Assembly (NCBI GenBank): GCA_002748065.1
Contig: PDRJ01000031.1
Coordinates: 1 to 64,000, forward strand
Length of the DNA stretch: 64,000 nt
Direction of reading: 5' to 3'
Source of the DNA: Bacteroidota bacterium
GTDB lineage: Bacteria > Bacteroidota > Bacteroidia > Bacteroidales > BM520
The notes beneath the pieces were generated by a model that was given only the letters and a program-made list of their open reading frames with translations, did no database searches and had not been told where the DNA came from. Positions 37,290 to 46,238 of the stretch are shown one piece after another. The position numbers were made by a program, and so were the translations under genes. Position 1 is the first letter of the stretch. Each line of letters begins with the position of its first letter.

Positions 37290-38483
37290 CTACCCTAAAA
37301 TAGCTTTTATTCCAGGAAGCTCTTTGCCCTCAATATACTCCAGCATAGCGCCTCCACCCGTAGACACGTAGCTCACCTTCTCCTTCAAGCCATACTTGTT
37401 AATGGCAGCCACGCTATCGCCTCCACCGATCAGTGAAAAAGCACCCTCTGCGGTGGCTTTTGCCACAGTCTCAGCCACAAAACGGGTTCCCACAGCAAAG
37501 TGATCCATCTCAAAAACACCCATGGGGCCATTCCAAAGAATCGTCTTCGATGCCATCAAGATCCTCTCCATCTCAGCCATACTCCGAGGACCAATATCCA
37601 ACCCCATCCAGCCATCATCAATGGCATCAGAGGATACCTCTTTGCGATTGGCCTCGTTAGCAAAGGCATCGGCCTCCACGGCATCCACAGGCACATAAAT
37701 ATGCACCCCTTTTTCAGCAGCCTTTTTCAGGGTAGCACGCGCCAACTCCAAATACTCCTCTTCCACTAAGGAGTTCCCAATCGCTCCCCCGGAAGCCTTC
37801 ACAAAAGAGAACATCATCCCTCCTCCGACAATGATATGATCCGCCTTATCCAAAAGGTTCTCAATGATCTGTATCTTACCAGAAACTTTCGCCCCGCCCA
37901 GAATGGCTGTAAAAGGACGTTGGGAATCCCGAAGCACCCTCTCCATACTCTCAATCTCTCTACCCAACAGCAGGCCAAACATCTTGTGATCGCCCTGAAA
38001 AAAACGGGCTACGATGGTGGTAGAGGCATGGGCACGATGGGCCGTTCCAAAGGCATCATTTACGTAAATGTCGCCATGTTGCGCAAGTTTCTTCGCAAAA
38101 TCCTCATCCCCCTTGGTCTCCTCTTTGTAAAAACGAAGATTATTGAGCAACAACACCTGGCCGGGTTTCAGATCGCGGGAATAGGCAAAGGCCTGCTCTC
38201 CCACACAATCATCGGCAAATAACACCTCTCTCTCCAAAACCTCCTCCAGATAAGGGAGCAGGTGTTTGAGCGAGAACTTCTCCTCCGGCCCTTGCTTTGG
38301 ACGCCCCAAATGAGACATCAACACCACGGATCCACCATCCGTCAGGATCTTTTTAATGGTGGGCAATGCCGCATTGATCCGTGTGGGATCAGTTATTTGA
38401 AATTCCGCATTTAGTGGCACATTAAAATCCACCCGTATCAGTGCGCGCTTTCCCTCAAAATTGCAATCAGCAACTGTTTTCAT
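37290..38483 (-). CDS. pgk: Phosphoglycerate kinase
   Basis: The glycolytic enzyme that transfers phosphate from 1,3-bisphosphoglycerate to ADP. The 397 residues are normal: substrate-binding RVDFNVPL and SHLGRPKQGPEEKFSLKHL, the hinge, and the C-terminal nucleotide-binding GGAKVSGKI, ILWNGPMGVFE and GGGDSVAAI. Preceded on its own strand by a 364-base gap, so probably transcribed from its own promoter. Confidence 0.97.
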   Translation of the reverse strand: MKTVADCNFEGKRALIRVDFNVPLNAEFQITDPTRINAALPTIKKILTDGGSVVLMSHLGRPKQGPEEKFSLKHLLPYLEEVLEREVLFADDCVGEQAFAYSRDLKPGQVLLLNNLRFYKEETKGDEDFAKKLAQHGDIYVNDAFGTAHRAHASTTIVARFFQGDHKMFGLLLGREIESMERVLRDSQRPFTAILGGAKVSGKIQIIENLLDKADHIIVGGGMMFSFVKASGGAIGNSLVEEEYLELARATLKKAAEKGVHIYVPVDAVEADAFANEANRKEVSSDAIDDGWMGLDIGPRSMAEMERILMASKTILWNGPMGVFEMDHFAVGTRFVAETVAKATAEGAFSLIGGGDSVAAINKYGLKEKVSYVSTGGGAMLEYIEGKELPGIKAILG

Positions 38484-38847
38484 AAGCTATTTTTTATTAT
38501 ATTTTTCTTCTATCTTCAGAAGGCTCCCCTTCACAAAAACCCACAGCAGAAAAAATCATCTGCAAGGATTAATGCAACAAACCGACCCGCGGGAAAGCGT
38601 TGCAAAGCAACGCTGAAAATCTCCCGTCAGGATAGCGCCCTCTTACACCTTTCAAAGGTAACACAAAAATAGACGACTTGGGGGCATTATGCCCACAATT
38701 GGCAAAACAACCAACATTTAATCACCAACAAAATAATAATCAGAATATTAACAGGTTTTATAGCGCCATTAATGGGATCCATTATGGGGATGTACCATGC
38801 CATATCTTCTATCTTCAACCCGTTATCACACCACCCATAAAAAAGAA
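38484..38847. other. Intergenic region between ispG and pgk
   Basis: A 364-base gap on the minus strand. It contains a short hairpin (GCGTTGC at 38597-38603 with GCAACGC at 38607-38613) and, on minus, TACCTTTG at 38655-38662, a candidate -7 box for pgk with a long leader of about 165 bases. No gene is evident. Confidence 0.5.
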
Positions 38848-40485
38848 TCACGACGGAGTGTCACGTTCAATCAGCTCCAGAAGACGCTGAACGGCCTCCT
38901 CTTCCGGCACATTATTGGCCACCTGCTGCTGCCCCTTATAGAGTGCAACCTTTCCCCTTCCTGCACCCACATAACCATAATCGGCATCAGCCATCTCTCC
39001 CGGCCCATTAACGATACACCCCATCACGCCAATGGTAAGCCCCTTCAAAGAGGAGGTGGCCTTTTTCACCTCTTCCAGCGCCTTTTCAATGTTAAACTGA
39101 GTTCGCCCACAGGAGGGGCAGGCAATAAACTCAGCCTTGGAAATACGCACACGAGAGGCTTGTAACAGATCCAATAAAACAGGATAGAGCGCTTCATCGG
39201 AGATCACCCGGGAAGAGGCCATCACCCCGTCACCCAATCCATCTAAGAGGAAAAAGCCAAACAGACGAGCCGCCTTCACATAGAGTTCCTCCTTCGGCAG
39301 TGAGCCAAAGTCAGCCTTCAACATCACAAAGACCTCCCGCTCCAAGCGAGCCAGTTGGGCAAAGAGGGTTCGATAAGGGCAGAGAGCAGTAGCCCGAGAG
39401 AGGTCCAAAATCACCCCCAAACGTTCATCCCCGGCCACTGCGCGCAAAAGATCCTCCGAGAGAGAAGGCGTTGTCACCGTTATCCAGGAGATGGCGGGGG
39501 GAGGCACTTCGGAAGGGATGGCCCACACCGGATGCTCATGCTTGTTCATCCGACCCCGGTAGGCCGTATGCCCCACAGGCAGGCTCACCGATAGGGGCTC
39601 TTTAGCCGACGTCATCTCCCCGTAGTGGCCGGCGATCAGGGCAGCCACCGGAAGCTCTTTTTCCGGAGCTTCGGTGAGAGAAACACGAATGGTGTCGCCA
39701 ATACCCTCTTCCAACAGCGAGGAGATCCCCACGGCCGATTTAATACGCCCTTCCCGTCCATTACCGGCCTCTGTCACGCCCAGGTGAAAAGGATAAACCC
39801 TACCATGGGCTTGCATCATCGCCACCATGCGACGTACGGAATAGACCATCACCCGCGGGTTAGAGGCCTTCATACTCACCACAATCTTATGAAAACCCAG
39901 ATCCTCCAGGATCTCAATAAATTCCATGGCCGCCACCGCCATCCCTTCCGGGCTATTGCCATAGCGACTCATAATACGCTGCGAGAGCGAACCGTGGTTA
40001 CTCCCCACCCGCAGCGCTGTACCGTAGGTATTGCACACCTGCACCAACGGCTTCAAACGGCTATGGATACGCTCCAACTCCGCCTGATAGTCAGCATCGG
40101 AAAAGGTCTTCTTCCCGGGCACCGAACGATCGGTATAGTTTCCGGGGTTAATACGCACCTTCTCCACGATGCGCGCAGCCACCTCGGCCGCTTTAGCCTG
40201 GTAGTGGATATCCGCAATCAAGGGAACACGGTAGCCTTTGCGTCGCAAAGCTGTCTTGATCTCTTGCAGGTTCTCCGCTGCTTTCACAGAGGGAGCCGTG
40301 ATCCGAACCAAGGAGGCACCGGCATCCACCAAGCGCATGGACTGAGCCACCGTGGCTGCCGTATCCATGGTCGAGGTGTTGGTCATGGACTGCAAAACCA
40401 CCGGATGGCCTCCTCCCACCATCACCTCACCAACGGGCACGGGCACCGTCTCAAGTCGATGATATTTCGCAGGAAAACTATTCAT
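38848..40485 (-). CDS. ispG: 4-hydroxy-3-methylbut-2-enyl diphosphate synthase (long form)
   Basis: The iron-sulfur enzyme of the MEP isoprenoid pathway that makes HMBPP. At about 545 residues it is the long form seen in Bacteroidota, chlamydiae and plants, with an extra domain between the TIM barrel and the cluster domain. The cluster ligands lie at the C-terminus (ACPSCGRTQFN, then MGCIVNGPGEM). The N-terminal TIM barrel begins VPVGEVMVGGGHPVVLQSMTN. I prefer the start at 40485 (MNSFPAKYHRL) over 40527. It lies 57 bases after the M24 peptidase gene on the same strand. Confidence 0.95.
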   Translation of the reverse strand: MNSFPAKYHRLETVPVPVGEVMVGGGHPVVLQSMTNTSTMDTAATVAQSMRLVDAGASLVRITAPSVKAAENLQEIKTALRRKGYRVPLIADIHYQAKAAEVAARIVEKVRINPGNYTDRSVPGKKTFSDADYQAELERIHSRLKPLVQVCNTYGTALRVGSNHGSLSQRIMSRYGNSPEGMAVAAMEFIEILEDLGFHKIVVSMKASNPRVMVYSVRRMVAMMQAHGRVYPFHLGVTEAGNGREGRIKSAVGISSLLEEGIGDTIRVSLTEAPEKELPVAALIAGHYGEMTSAKEPLSVSLPVGHTAYRGRMNKHEHPVWAIPSEVPPPAISWITVTTPSLSEDLLRAVAGDERLGVILDLSRATALCPYRTLFAQLARLEREVFVMLKADFGSLPKEELYVKAARLFGFFLLDGLGDGVMASSRVISDEALYPVLLDLLQASRVRISKAEFIACPSCGRTQFNIEKALEEVKKATSSLKGLTIGVMGCIVNGPGEMADADYGYVGAGRGKVALYKGQQQVANNVPEEEAVQRLLELIERDTPS

Positions 40486-40542
40486 AGCATCCACGGGATA
40501 ACGTTGAGAGGGGCAAACCCCTCTCAACGATTCAAGAAGCTT

Positions 40543-41934
40543 CTATTGTTGAGCCATCAAGGCCTCAATTTCCTCCACACTCTTGGGAATCGGCTTGCCA
40601 AGCACCCGATGTCCATCCGCTGTAATCAGGATATCATCCTCGATGCGGATTCCCCCAAAGTCTTTGTATTTCTCAACCTCATCGTAATTGATAAACTCGG
40701 TAAACTTACCCTCCTCACGCCACTGGTCAATCAGGGCAGGGATAAAATAACATCCGGGTTCGATGGTAAACACATGACCGGGCTTCAGCTCCTTTCCAAA
40801 GCGTAGGAAGGCCAGCCCAAACTGGTCCGAACGCTTGGTATGCTCATCATATCCCACATAATCTTCACCCAGGCCCTCCATGTCGTGGACATCCAGACCC
40901 ATGTGATGGCCTAAGCCGTGAGGCATAAACATGGCGTGCGCACCTTGGCGTACCGCCTCATCCACATCCCCTTTCATGATACCCAAGGCCTTCAACCCAC
41001 TGGCAATGGTCTTACAGGCACCAAGGTGCAGGTCACGGTTTTTCACGCCGGGGCGAGCCGCCGCGATGGCATCCATATTGGCCTTCAACACAATCTCATA
41101 GATCGCCTTTTGACGGGCATCAAACTTCCCTCCTACAGGCACCGTACGGGTAATGTCCGAAGCATAGTGAAGAGTGGTCTCGCAGCCGGCATCAGCCACC
41201 ATCATACGGCCCACCTCGAGGGTGTTGCCATGGTAGTGGTTATGTAGCGTCTGCCCATTGATACTCAGAATAATAGGAAAGCTTACAGGCCCTCCGTTCT
41301 TCAAGGCAATACCCTCCATCACGCCAGCGATCTCCTGCTCAATCACACCGGGCATCGCCATCTTCATGGCCGTAGTATGCATCTCATACGCACCGGCAAT
41401 AGCCTTCTCGATCTCTGCAATCTCCACCTCCTCTTTAATCTCACGAAGCGACACCACCGCTTTGATAAGGTCTACGGATACATAGTTCTTTACAGCGCTG
41501 TGGCTAACGCCCAAGAGCCGTTCTAACTCGATAAAATGCTCTCCCCGGTAGGGAGGCAAAATATGGATTCTTCTCCCCTCCCGGATCGCCTGTTGAAGAA
41601 GAGGGATGATCGCATCGTATGGTGCCGTATTTGCAACCCCCACTTCAGCAGCGCGCTCCTTCATCAAAGGCTGCGGCCCCATCCAGATAATATCATCCAT
41701 ATCCACATCATTCCCAAAGATGTAGTCCTTACCCTCATCCACATCCATCACACCGGCAAGATCGGGATGATCCAACCCAAAGAAATAGAGGAAGTTAGAA
41801 TCCTGACGAAAATGATATGTATTGGCCGGGTAGTTGAAGGCCGCCTCGCTGTTTCCCGGAATCAGGATAAGGCCGGAAGCCAACTTTTTACGTAGTTTCT
41901 CTCTACGATTGGTATAAGTCTCTTTTGAAAACAT
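40543..41934 (-). CDS. M24B aminopeptidase P-family protein (second of a tandem pair)
   Basis: A metallopeptidase that removes N-terminal residues before proline. The 463 residues include an N-terminal AMP_N domain (about 1-135) and a pita-bread catalytic domain. Metal ligands can be read: Asp pair in DAGCETTLHYASDITRT, His in LGHHMGLDVHD, Glu in TIEPGCY and Glu in IRIEDDILI. Both this and the upstream neighbour (41990-43315) are complete and probably arose by tandem duplication. Confidence 0.92.
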   Translation of the reverse strand: MFSKETYTNRREKLRKKLASGLILIPGNSEAAFNYPANTYHFRQDSNFLYFFGLDHPDLAGVMDVDEGKDYIFGNDVDMDDIIWMGPQPLMKERAAEVGVANTAPYDAIIPLLQQAIREGRRIHILPPYRGEHFIELERLLGVSHSAVKNYVSVDLIKAVVSLREIKEEVEIAEIEKAIAGAYEMHTTAMKMAMPGVIEQEIAGVMEGIALKNGGPVSFPIILSINGQTLHNHYHGNTLEVGRMMVADAGCETTLHYASDITRTVPVGGKFDARQKAIYEIVLKANMDAIAAARPGVKNRDLHLGACKTIASGLKALGIMKGDVDEAVRQGAHAMFMPHGLGHHMGLDVHDMEGLGEDYVGYDEHTKRSDQFGLAFLRFGKELKPGHVFTIEPGCYFIPALIDQWREEGKFTEFINYDEVEKYKDFGGIRIEDDILITADGHRVLGKPIPKSVEEIEALMAQQ

Positions 41935-41989
41935 AATATGAAGTATTTAAGTATGTAATAATTATTTCTTGCGAACCCCCAAAGTTAAT

Positions 41990-43315
41990 CTATTTTACGG
42001 GAACTTCTATGAGGGCTCCACCCTCATCGGCAGAAGCCATCAACGCCTCAATCTCATCGACCTCAATGGGGATATGCGCCATCAGGTCCACCGGCACATC
42101 AGCCACCATGATATCATTCTCCAAACGGATGCCAAACCCCTCCTCTTCCAAATAGATTCCGGGCTCCAGGGTCAACACCTGCCCCTCGGGCAGCGGCTCC
42201 TCTTTCCCCCCCACATCGTGAACATCAAGGCCCACCGGATGACAAACGCCATGCATAAGGTATTTGGCATAGCAAGGGTTCTGAGGATCCTGCCGCTCCA
42301 CCTCTTCACGCGTAAAGAGCCCCAGACCGATCATCTCCTCCTCCATCATCTTAAAAACCGCCTGATTAATCTTTTGAATGGTATTCCCCGGCACATAGAG
42401 GGATTGAGCCTTACGGAAGGTTCGCAGTACCGCGTTGTAACAGGCCTTCTGGCGAGGTGTAAACTTCCCGTTCACCGGAATGGTTCGGGAACAGTCTGCG
42501 GCATAATTGGCATATTCCGCTCCAAAATCCATCAACAACAGATCACCGTCGGCAAGTGCCCCATCGTTGGTTACATAATGTAGCACACAAGCGTTCTTTC
42601 CCGATGCCACAATGGGCTGGTAGGCATGGCCATTGGCGCCCAACCTCAGAAAATCGTAGGTCATCATCGCCTCCACCTCATACTCCTTCATCCCTGGAGC
42701 AAGGCTCTTCAAGATACGATCAAAAGCCACCCCTGTAATCTCACAAGCTCGTTTTATCAACCCCACCTCTTCAGGCTGCTTAACCTGCCGAAGGGCCGCA
42801 ATCAAGGGGAAGAGCCGCTTTATCTTCAACAGGGGATATTGCTCCTTTATCTGTTTTGCAAAGCGCACATCACGGTTGGGGACCTCAGGAAAGAACTTGG
42901 GGTACTCGTTGATGGCCAGATAAGCTCTTTTGGCCCAGAAAAACAGCTCCCTGAGAACAACATCCAAGGCATCAAGGTATTTTACGCTCTTCACACCGGA
43001 GATTGCCCGCGCCTCCTCCAACGTCAGCTTGTGCCCATTCCACTGCTCTTCCAAAGGATCCGCCTTCACAATGAAGAGGACCTCCCGGTAACTCTCCTGA
43101 GGATGAGTGGGACACAAGAGCAATAGGGTCTTCTCCTGCTCAATACCGGTGAGGTAGAACAGATCGGAATTTTGACGATAGGGAAAAAATTGGTCTCCGT
43201 TGCGCGGCATCTCATCATTGGCTACCACCACCGCCACACTGGAAGGCTTTAACATAGCAGCCAAACGACGACGGTTATCCACGAAGAGTTGGGCATTTAT
43301 GGGCTTGTAACGCAT
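41990..43315 (-). CDS. M24B aminopeptidase P-family protein (first of a tandem pair)
   Basis: A 441-residue paralogue of the downstream peptidase, with the same AMP_N and M24 domain order. Ligands: Asp pair in DFGAEYANYAADCSRT, His in GVCHPVGLDVHD, Glu in LEPGIYLEEEG and Glu in IRLENDIMV. The 55-base gap to the next gene suggests one transcript. The two differ enough in the N-terminal domain to have different specificities, but that is not shown. Confidence 0.92.
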   Translation of the reverse strand: MRYKPINAQLFVDNRRRLAAMLKPSSVAVVVANDEMPRNGDQFFPYRQNSDLFYLTGIEQEKTLLLLCPTHPQESYREVLFIVKADPLEEQWNGHKLTLEEARAISGVKSVKYLDALDVVLRELFFWAKRAYLAINEYPKFFPEVPNRDVRFAKQIKEQYPLLKIKRLFPLIAALRQVKQPEEVGLIKRACEITGVAFDRILKSLAPGMKEYEVEAMMTYDFLRLGANGHAYQPIVASGKNACVLHYVTNDGALADGDLLLMDFGAEYANYAADCSRTIPVNGKFTPRQKACYNAVLRTFRKAQSLYVPGNTIQKINQAVFKMMEEEMIGLGLFTREEVERQDPQNPCYAKYLMHGVCHPVGLDVHDVGGKEEPLPEGQVLTLEPGIYLEEEGFGIRLENDIMVADVPVDLMAHIPIEVDEIEALMASADEGGALIEVPVK

Positions 43316-43337
43316 ATCAGGTATCTATTTTCAACCA

Positions 43338-43372
43338 CAAAGTTAGTATCTTTCGGAAATAAACACACCAAA
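43338..43372 (-). promoter_or_regulatory. Promoter of the tandem M24 peptidase operon
   Basis: On the minus strand, TTTG (43369-43372) and TAACTTTG (43338-43345), spacer 23. The start codon follows 22 bases later. It is divergent from the holB promoter. Confidence 0.5.
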
Positions 43373-43379
43373 CTATTTA

Positions 43380-43387
43380 TATCTTTG
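43380..43387 (+). promoter_or_regulatory. -7 box of holB
   Basis: TATCTTTG followed by C, ending 7 bases before the holB ATG. A start close to +1 or a near-leaderless transcript is implied. Confidence 0.5.
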
Positions 43388-43394
43388 CAAGGCT

Positions 43395-44531
43395 ATGCAA
43401 TTTAAGAACATTCCCGGTCAAGAAACCATCAAGGCACGGCTTCGTAAAACAGTCCTGGAGCAGCGTGTGAGTCATGCTCAACTCTTCCTCGGCGCAGAAG
43501 GCACGCACAAACTTGCCATTGCCATCGCTTACGCCCAATACATCAACTGTGAAAACCGCACGGAAGAGGACAGTTGTGGGGAGTGTCCCTCTTGCATAAA
43601 ATACCAAAACCTGGCTCATCCCGACCTTCACTTTATCTACCCGGTAGCCAACAAAAAGGGCTCCACATGTACCAGTTCTGACTTTGCCACCGAATGGCGG
43701 GAATTATTATTGGAGAAAAACCAGTTGATCACCCTTGAAGAGTGGCATCAGAAGATTAACATCGAGTCGCAGCGCACCATCATCAACACCCGGGATTGCA
43801 ACAATATCATCCAGAAGTTAAGCTTAAAATCGTACGAATCCGAATACCGGGTAGTATGCATTTGGATGGTTGAACGGCTCTATCGACAGGCGGCACCCAA
43901 GCTGCTAAAGATCCTGGAGGAGCCCCCGGAAAAGACGCTTTTCCTACTTCTCTCCGAAAATCAGGATTTGATCATCAACACCATCCGGTCGCGCACCCAA
44001 CTGGTCAAGTGCCCTCCCTATCCGGTGGAGGAGTTGCGTCGCCTGCTAACCACCCAATACGCGCTTTCTCAAGAGCGGGCCACAGATGTTGCCATCCGCT
44101 CTGAGGGGAACCTGAAAAAAGCACTCTCGCTGGCGAAGGAGGTGACGGATAACACGCATTTTATGCTCTTCCGCAGCTTATTACGGGGCTGCTTTATGGC
44201 CTCCATAGAGAAGATACAGGCAGCCATCAACCAACTAGCAAGCGGAAACCGGGAGGAGACCTGCAAATTCCTCTCTCATGCCCAAGGCATCATTCGCGAC
44301 GCCATGTTAGTACACCACCAAACCACGGCACTCACCTACCGGGTGGGAGAGGAGAAAGAGTTTATCGAAAAACTAGCTCCCTACATCCACCCGGGCGTAT
44401 CGGAAAAATTTTACCAGGAACTAGATAGTGCCATCCACCAAATCACCAACTACGGGAATATCAATCTTATTCTCACTGATCTCTCCTTTAAAATGAGTAA
44501 TTTCCTGCACACGCCCAATCCAAACGGATGA
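43395..44531 (+). CDS. holB: DNA polymerase III delta' subunit
   Basis: Part of the clamp loader that places the sliding clamp on DNA. The 378-residue protein shows the AAA+ organisation with a degenerate P-loop (GAEGTHKLAIA), a zinc module with Cys52, Cys61, Cys64 and Cys67 (SCGECPSC), and the ATPase-like segment LLKILEEPPEKTLFLLLSE. The degenerate P-loop fits delta', which does not hydrolyse ATP. Next to ricT, as also in Bacillus. Confidence 0.93.
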   Translation: MQFKNIPGQETIKARLRKTVLEQRVSHAQLFLGAEGTHKLAIAIAYAQYINCENRTEEDSCGECPSCIKYQNLAHPDLHFIYPVANKKGSTCTSSDFATEWRELLLEKNQLITLEEWHQKINIESQRTIINTRDCNNIIQKLSLKSYESEYRVVCIWMVERLYRQAAPKLLKILEEPPEKTLFLLLSENQDLIINTIRSRTQLVKCPPYPVEELRRLLTTQYALSQERATDVAIRSEGNLKKALSLAKEVTDNTHFMLFRSLLRGCFMASIEKIQAAINQLASGNREETCKFLSHAQGIIRDAMLVHHQTTALTYRVGEEKEFIEKLAPYIHPGVSEKFYQELDSAIHQITNYGNINLILTDLSFKMSNFLHTPNPNG

Positions 44532-44537
44532 TTTTGT

Positions 44538-44545
44538 TATATTTG
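44538..44545 (+). promoter_or_regulatory. -7 box of ricT
   Basis: TATATTTG followed by C, 26 bases upstream of the ATG at 44572. It may give ricT-gldH transcription separate from holB. Confidence 0.45.
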
Positions 44546-44571
44546 CATCTCATAATTTTGAGAGACACCCT

Positions 44572-45675
44572 ATGACACATATCGCTTCAAAGAATACACC
44601 GTTCCTGCATCGTGGTTGCAGGAGCACTCCTGACTTATCCCCCCATAACAACCCCTGTTTTTCCCATGGAGCCTGCAAATTAGACGTACAGGACGAAATT
44701 TTACAGATGCCTGAACCCCAAAGATCCAGGGAAAAGGAGGAGTATATTGAAATTCGCTTCAAAAACTCCAGAAAAGATTTCTACCGAAAACCTCCAGAGC
44801 TCGCCTTAGTCACGGGAGATATCGTGGCAGTAGAGGCCTCTCCCGGCCATGATATCGGCATTGTCAGCCTCAGGGGTGAAATGGTAAAGCGTCAAATGGC
44901 AAAAAAACGGTATGTGGCTGGAGAAAACACCAAAACGGTGTACCGTAAAGCCCGAAATAACGATATTGAAAAATGGGTCTATGCGGTGAGCAAAGAGGAA
45001 GACACCCTCTTCCGAACACGGAAAATCATCTACGACCTAAAACTAGAGATGAAACTCAATGATGTGGAGTATCAGGGTGACGGCACCAAAGCCATCTTCT
45101 ACTACACCGCCGAGGATCGAGTGGACTTTCGTCAACTGATCAAAATATTGGCAGAACAGTTCCGCATTCGCATTGAGATGAAACAGATTGGCGTACGCCA
45201 GGAGGCGGCACGGATGGGGGGCATCGGATCTTGCGGAAGAGAGCTATGCTGTGTCACATGGCTAACCCGGTTTCGCTCGGTAACCACTTCCTCTGCGCGC
45301 ACCCAACAGCTCTCATTAAACCTACAAAAACTGGCAGGACAGTGCTCCAAACTGAAATGTTGCCTCAATTTTGAACAGGAAGTTTACCAGGAGGCACTCA
45401 AAGAATTCCCTCCCAACAACCTGAACCTACGCTCGAAAAAAGGAGAAGCAGAGTTTATGAAAGCGGATGTCTTCAAAGAGATGGTATGGTACTCCTATGT
45501 GAATGACCACTCCAACATGATGGCTATCCCCCTAAGGGAGGTAAAGAAGATTATCCAGATGAATCAAAAGGGGAAATATCCGGCCAAACTGGAAGATTTT
45601 GCCTTTACCAAAGAACAAAAAACCGACTTCGAAATAGGAATCTCCGAAGAGGATCTCCGTCGCTTCGATGACTAA
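44572..45675 (+). CDS. ricT: RicT / YaaT-family (PSP1 domain) iron-sulfur protein
   Basis: Homologue of Bacillus RicT (YaaT), a subunit of the RicAFT complex that binds iron-sulfur clusters and influences RNA processing. The family cysteines are present: Cys221, Cys226 and Cys227 in GSCGRELCC, and Cys258, Cys263 and Cys264 in LAGQCSKLKCCLNFE. The N-terminal 40 residues add further cysteines (RGC; PCFSHGACKLDV). The partners RicA and RicF are not in the window. The next gene, gldH, overlaps its end by 8 bases. Confidence 0.9.
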   Translation: MTHIASKNTPFLHRGCRSTPDLSPHNNPCFSHGACKLDVQDEILQMPEPQRSREKEEYIEIRFKNSRKDFYRKPPELALVTGDIVAVEASPGHDIGIVSLRGEMVKRQMAKKRYVAGENTKTVYRKARNNDIEKWVYAVSKEEDTLFRTRKIIYDLKLEMKLNDVEYQGDGTKAIFYYTAEDRVDFRQLIKILAEQFRIRIEMKQIGVRQEAARMGGIGSCGRELCCVTWLTRFRSVTTSSARTQQLSLNLQKLAGQCSKLKCCLNFEQEVYQEALKEFPPNNLNLRSKKGEAEFMKADVFKEMVWYSYVNDHSNMMAIPLREVKKIIQMNQKGKYPAKLEDFAFTKEQKTDFEIGISEEDLRRFDD

Positions 45676-46183
45676 TGACTCCAGAAAAATGAGAGAAAAA
45701 AGCAATCGCAGTCGCATCCTTACGGGTATCTTACTCTTTCTCATCCCCACTCTTTGGCTGGGATGCACAAAAGATACGATCTTCGAGTCATACCAAGACT
45801 TTCCCCAAACAGGATGGCATCAAGATGATCCTGCCACTTTTATGGTAACCTGTTCGGATACACTCCAATCCTACAATCTGCTTTTTCACATTCGACATAA
45901 CGTGGATTATAAATACCGAAACCTATGGGTTTTTTCAGATATCAACTATCCTGATGGCACCACCACACGGGATACCATTGAGTTCATCATTGGTAACAAA
46001 GAGGGAAACTGGTTAGGAAAGGGAATAGGAAAGATCAAGGAAAATCACATTCTGCTCAGTCAAAATATCCGATTTCCCCGGAGAGGTGTCTATCAATTCT
46101 CCTTTTCGCAAGCCATGCGGGAGAAGGATCACCTGCTTGAAAATATACAAGGGGTGGGACTCTCCATTGTGAAGAACCAATAA
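45668..46183 (+). CDS. gldH: Gliding motility lipoprotein GldH
   Basis: A 171-residue lipoprotein with lipobox Cys33 (TLWLGCTKD) preceded by a hydrophobic helix. The body matches GldH (DFPQTGWHQDDPATF, LRHN-like LLFHIRHNVDYKYRNLWVF, IEFIIGNKEGNWLGKGIG). GldH was defined by gliding mutants in Flavobacterium, but it is conserved in non-gliding Bacteroidota. The start overlaps ricT by 8 bases; an alternative start is 45689. The next gene is a class A PBP, a common order in the phylum. Confidence 0.9.
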   Translation: MTNDSRKMREKSNRSRILTGILLFLIPTLWLGCTKDTIFESYQDFPQTGWHQDDPATFMVTCSDTLQSYNLLFHIRHNVDYKYRNLWVFSDINYPDGTTTRDTIEFIIGNKEGNWLGKGIGKIKENHILLSQNIRFPRRGVYQFSFSQAMREKDHLLENIQGVGLSIVKNQ

Positions 46184-46238
46184 GCAGAAGATAAGATATC
46201 TCTTTTTTTGACGTTCATAGATATAAAGACATTGTCTA

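Noticed and set aside
38590..38640. GC-rich inverted sequence in the pgk upstream gap as a riboswitch
   Set aside because: Only a 7-bp stem is clear, and no known riboswitch core could be recognised.
39625..40806. 393-codon open frame on the plus strand
   Set aside because: It lies wholly antisense to ispG and the M24 peptidase gene and is rich in His, Arg and Gln as expected of a shadow frame; the minus-strand genes have full family motifs.
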